NCBI GenBank assembly: GCA_012511525.1 | Contig: JAAZFW010000024.1 | Span: forward strand, 1-7,579 | DNA: 7,579 nt | Source: Clostridiaceae bacterium | Lineage (GTDB): Bacteria > Bacillota > Clostridia > Saccharofermentanales > UBA5734 | Reading direction: 5' to 3' | In this document: positions 5,812-7,579 of the stretch, piece by piece | Position numbering within the stretch: position 1 is the stretch's first letter | How the letters are laid out: each line of letters begins with the position of its first letter | The notes under the pieces: model-generated | Seen by the model: only the letters and a program-made list of their open reading frames with translations | Databases searched by the model: none | Told to the model about the DNA's origin: nothing | Translations under genes and position numbers: made by a program

Positions 5812-6616
5812 ATGGGGGATCGTCACCGATGAAGTGCTGCCGCAGGCACAAGAGGCTGTGGCCTGGGTCGCCGGCTGGGGCCTTGCTGGCATCGAGATCC
5901 GGGGCGTCGCGCCTGGCCGGCGGATCCCGGATATCCATCCTGAGGAAGCCCGCACGCTGCGGCAAGCTTTAGCCTGTGCCGGGCTTGTTGTCACCGCACT
6001 TTCGCCGGGCACTTGGAAATGCAGCCTGGACGCACCCGAGGCATCGCTCCAGGCCGCGCGGTTCCAGCGCACGCTGGACCTGGCCGAGGAATGGGCGGTG
6101 CCTCGCGTCATCACCTTCGGTGTCAAGCGCAGCGAGTCAGATACGGCTGCGGACTACAGCCGGGTCTGTTCGCTGCTTGGCCAGATGAGTCTGGAGGCAG
6201 GCCGGCGCGGCATCACCTTGTGTGTCGAGAATGAGAAAGGCTGGTGGGCGGACACCGATGAGGCGATCGACCGCCTGCTCGCGGACCTGGCTCCGGCCGG
6301 GCTGCGCCTGAACTGGGACGCCGCCAATTATGCCGATGCCGGCGGGACGGATCCCGTTGCCGCCTATCGGCGCTGGTATAAAAACATCGCCAACATCCAT
6401 CTCAAAGATGTCTGCCTGGACAAGGCCGGAAACCGGTGGTGCCTGCTTGGGCAGGGCGCAGTCGGCTGGGAGCGGCTGCTTCCGGTCATGCTGGCGTCTC
6501 CCGAAGCGGTTCCCATGAGTATCGAGACGCACGTGCCGCCGCTGCCGGCCAACAGCCTGATCAACCGGGAATGGCTTAAGGGATTCGAGCAGCCAAAACA
6601 GGGAGGAATCGCATGA
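5801..6616 (+). CDS. Sugar phosphate isomerase/epimerase-like TIM barrel (xylose isomerase-like / AP endonuclease 2 fold)
   Basis: This 271-residue protein fits the single-domain xylose-isomerase-like TIM-barrel family. Four metal-ligand candidates fall in the expected order and spacing: E143 in CVENEKG, D173 in LNWDAANY, H200 in NIHLKD and E242 in SIETHV. Members include ketose 3-epimerases, hydroxypyruvate isomerase, inosose dehydratase (IolE), 3-dehydroshikimate dehydratase and the large subunit of bacterial C-glycoside deglycosidases; all use a divalent metal to enolise a keto substrate. The neighbouring Gfo/Idh/MocA gene suggests it acts on a keto-sugar or keto-cyclitol, but the reaction cannot be fixed. 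ATG 5801 was chosen over the longer open frame from 5735 because GGGGGAGGGG (5786-5795) lies five bases upstream and the barrel's first strand (WGIVTDEV) begins immediately. It overlaps the FAD gene by 11 bases and the next gene by four. Confidence 0.91.
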   Translation: MKPEWGIVTDEVLPQAQEAVAWVAGWGLAGIEIRGVAPGRRIPDIHPEEARTLRQALACAGLVVTALSPGTWKCSLDAPEASLQAARFQRTLDLAEEWAVPRVITFGVKRSESDTAADYSRVCSLLGQMSLEAGRRGITLCVENEKGWWADTDEAIDRLLADLAPAGLRLNWDAANYADAGGTDPVAAYRRWYKNIANIHLKDVCLDKAGNRWCLLGQGAVGWERLLPVMLASPEAVPMSIETHVPPLPANSLINREWLKGFEQPKQGGIA

Positions 6617-7579
6617 AGAAAACGGCACCAGAACCGATTCGCATCGTCCTCGCGGGGATTGGCGGATACGGCATCCATTATGTTAAAACGCTGGTCCAGC
6701 GCGAACTGCAGGGCGCGCCGCTCAAACTGGTCGCGCTGGTCGATCCGGCGGCAAAAGCCAGTCCGGTCTACCCGCAGGTTTCCGGCCTGCCGTGCTTCCA
6801 GGATCTGGATGCATGCCTGCGCGTTCATCCCGCCGACCTGGTGATTGTGTCCAGCCCGATCCAGTTCCACGCCGAGCAGATCCGGACGGCCCTGGCCCAC
6901 CGGGCGCATGTCCTGTGCGAAAAGCCGCTCTGCGCCACCCGCCAGCAGGGCCTGGACCTGATCGAAGCCCAGGCTGCGGCGGGCCTGCAGGTCGGGATCG
7001 GCTACCAGTGGTCGTTCAGCCCGGCCATTCTCCGGGCGCTCGAGGATGTCCGCGCCGGATTGTACGGGGTGCCCCAGGTCTTCCGAACGCGCGTCTACTG
7101 GCCGCGCAGCGACGCCTATTTCGGCCGCAACCGCTGGGCGGGGCGCGTCCGGGACAGCCAGGGACGCCCGGTCTATGACAGCGTGCTCAACAACGCCACG
7201 GCGCACTACCTGCACAACATGCTCTATTTCCTCGGCGAAAAGCCGCACGAGGCGCGGCTGCCGGAGCGGATCGAGGCCCGATTGCTGCGCTGCAACCCGA
7301 TCGAGACCTTCGATACCGCGCTGGTCCGCATGGAAGCTGACCTGCCGGACGCTCCGCCGGTCGTGCTGGCGCTGGCTGTTTCGCATACGACAGCCGCTCT
7401 GGTCGACCCGGAACTGGAGTACCGCTACAGCCGGGGCAGGCTAATAGTGCGAGACGGGGTCTTGCGCGGCGAACGGGAAGGTGCCGGCGAGCTTGCCAAA
7501 GACTATGGCCCGATCACCGGACCGGATCCGGTGGCCGACAAGCTGGATGCCATGCTGGATGCCGTCCGTACCGGACGTC
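6613..7579 (+). CDS. Gfo/Idh/MocA family NAD(P)-dependent oxidoreductase, cut by right edge
   Basis: The frame is open for 322 codons to the window edge; complete members usually have 330-400 residues, so only the C-terminus is missing. Residues 9-20 (IRIVLAGIGGYG) form the Rossmann nucleotide motif, VIVSSPIQFHAEQ matches the next conserved strand and loop, and CEKPL (102-106) supplies the catalytic lysine K104. In the second domain NNATAHYLHNM places H198 as the conserved histidine, but the residue four before it, Asp in enzymes such as inositol dehydrogenase (DxxxH), is N194. The family oxidises or reduces sugar and cyclitol hydroxyls, often at C2 or C3. The ATG overlaps the preceding stop as ATGA, with AGGGAGG (6600-6606) six bases upstream, so it is translationally coupled to the TIM barrel and probably handles the same substrate. 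Confidence 0.94.
   Translation, partial: MKKTAPEPIRIVLAGIGGYGIHYVKTLVQRELQGAPLKLVALVDPAAKASPVYPQVSGLPCFQDLDACLRVHPADLVIVSSPIQFHAEQIRTALAHRAHVLCEKPLCATRQQGLDLIEAQAAAGLQVGIGYQWSFSPAILRALEDVRAGLYGVPQVFRTRVYWPRSDAYFGRNRWAGRVRDSQGRPVYDSVLNNATAHYLHNMLYFLGEKPHEARLPERIEARLLRCNPIETFDTALVRMEADLPDAPPVVLALAVSHTTAALVDPELEYRYSRGRLIVRDGVLRGEREGAGELAKDYGPITGPDPVADKLDAMLDAVRTGR

Noticed and set aside
4933..6126. 397-residue open frame on the minus strand
   Set aside because: It is antisense to the ends of the FAD gene and the TIM-barrel gene, both with clear family motifs. Its translation is low-complexity (rich in Ala, Arg, Gly, Gln) with no motif.
6364..7386. 340-residue minus-strand frame
   Set aside because: It is antisense to the Gfo/Idh/MocA gene, which has GIGGYG and CEKP motifs. 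The antisense translation shows nothing recognisable.

Overview
The window is a GC-rich (roughly two thirds GC by eye), densely packed bacterial catabolic locus with seven protein genes and no RNA genes, insertion sequences or CRISPR. Strong purine-rich Shine-Dalgarno sequences lie 5-7 bases before almost every start, genes overlap tightly, and one enzyme carries an iron-sulfur motif of a type often found in anaerobes. Together these would suit a high-GC anaerobic Bacillota-like bacterium, but the taxonomic guess is weak. Planctomycete or Verrucomicrobiota-type hosts are not excluded.

Layout. On the minus strand, positions 1-440 hold the N-terminal third of an altronate-dehydratase-type (UxaA) protein that runs off the left edge. 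Positions 441-597 form a divergent control region. It has a perfect 14-bp palindrome with a CG centre (a LacI-family operator), a degenerate second copy, and promoter-like elements for each direction. On the plus strand, six genes run without a visible terminator from 598 to the right edge. They are an Old-Yellow-Enzyme family flavoprotein with a 4Fe-4S cysteine motif (598-1956), a LacI-family repressor (1949-2962), a short-chain dehydrogenase (3004-3786), a fumarate-reductase/L-aspartate-oxidase type FAD protein (3799-5811), a xylose-isomerase-like TIM barrel (5801-6616) and a Gfo/Idh/MocA oxidoreductase (6613 to edge).

How the parts fit (inference). The regulator probably represses both divergent units and itself. 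UxaA points to sugar-acid (aldonate/uronate-derived) catabolism toward 2-keto-3-deoxy sugar acids. The SDR, Gfo/Idh/MocA and TIM-barrel genes supply oxidation/reduction, epimerisation or elimination of a polyol, sugar or glycoside. The two large flavoproteins belong to families that add or remove hydrogen at C=C bonds next to a carbonyl or carboxylate, which is unusual in an ordinary hexuronate operon. The set suggests a route for an unusual substrate in which an unsaturated keto intermediate is formed and reduced. The substrate cannot be read from the sequence. No transporter, kinase, aldolase or glycosidase lies within the window; these may lie beyond either edge.
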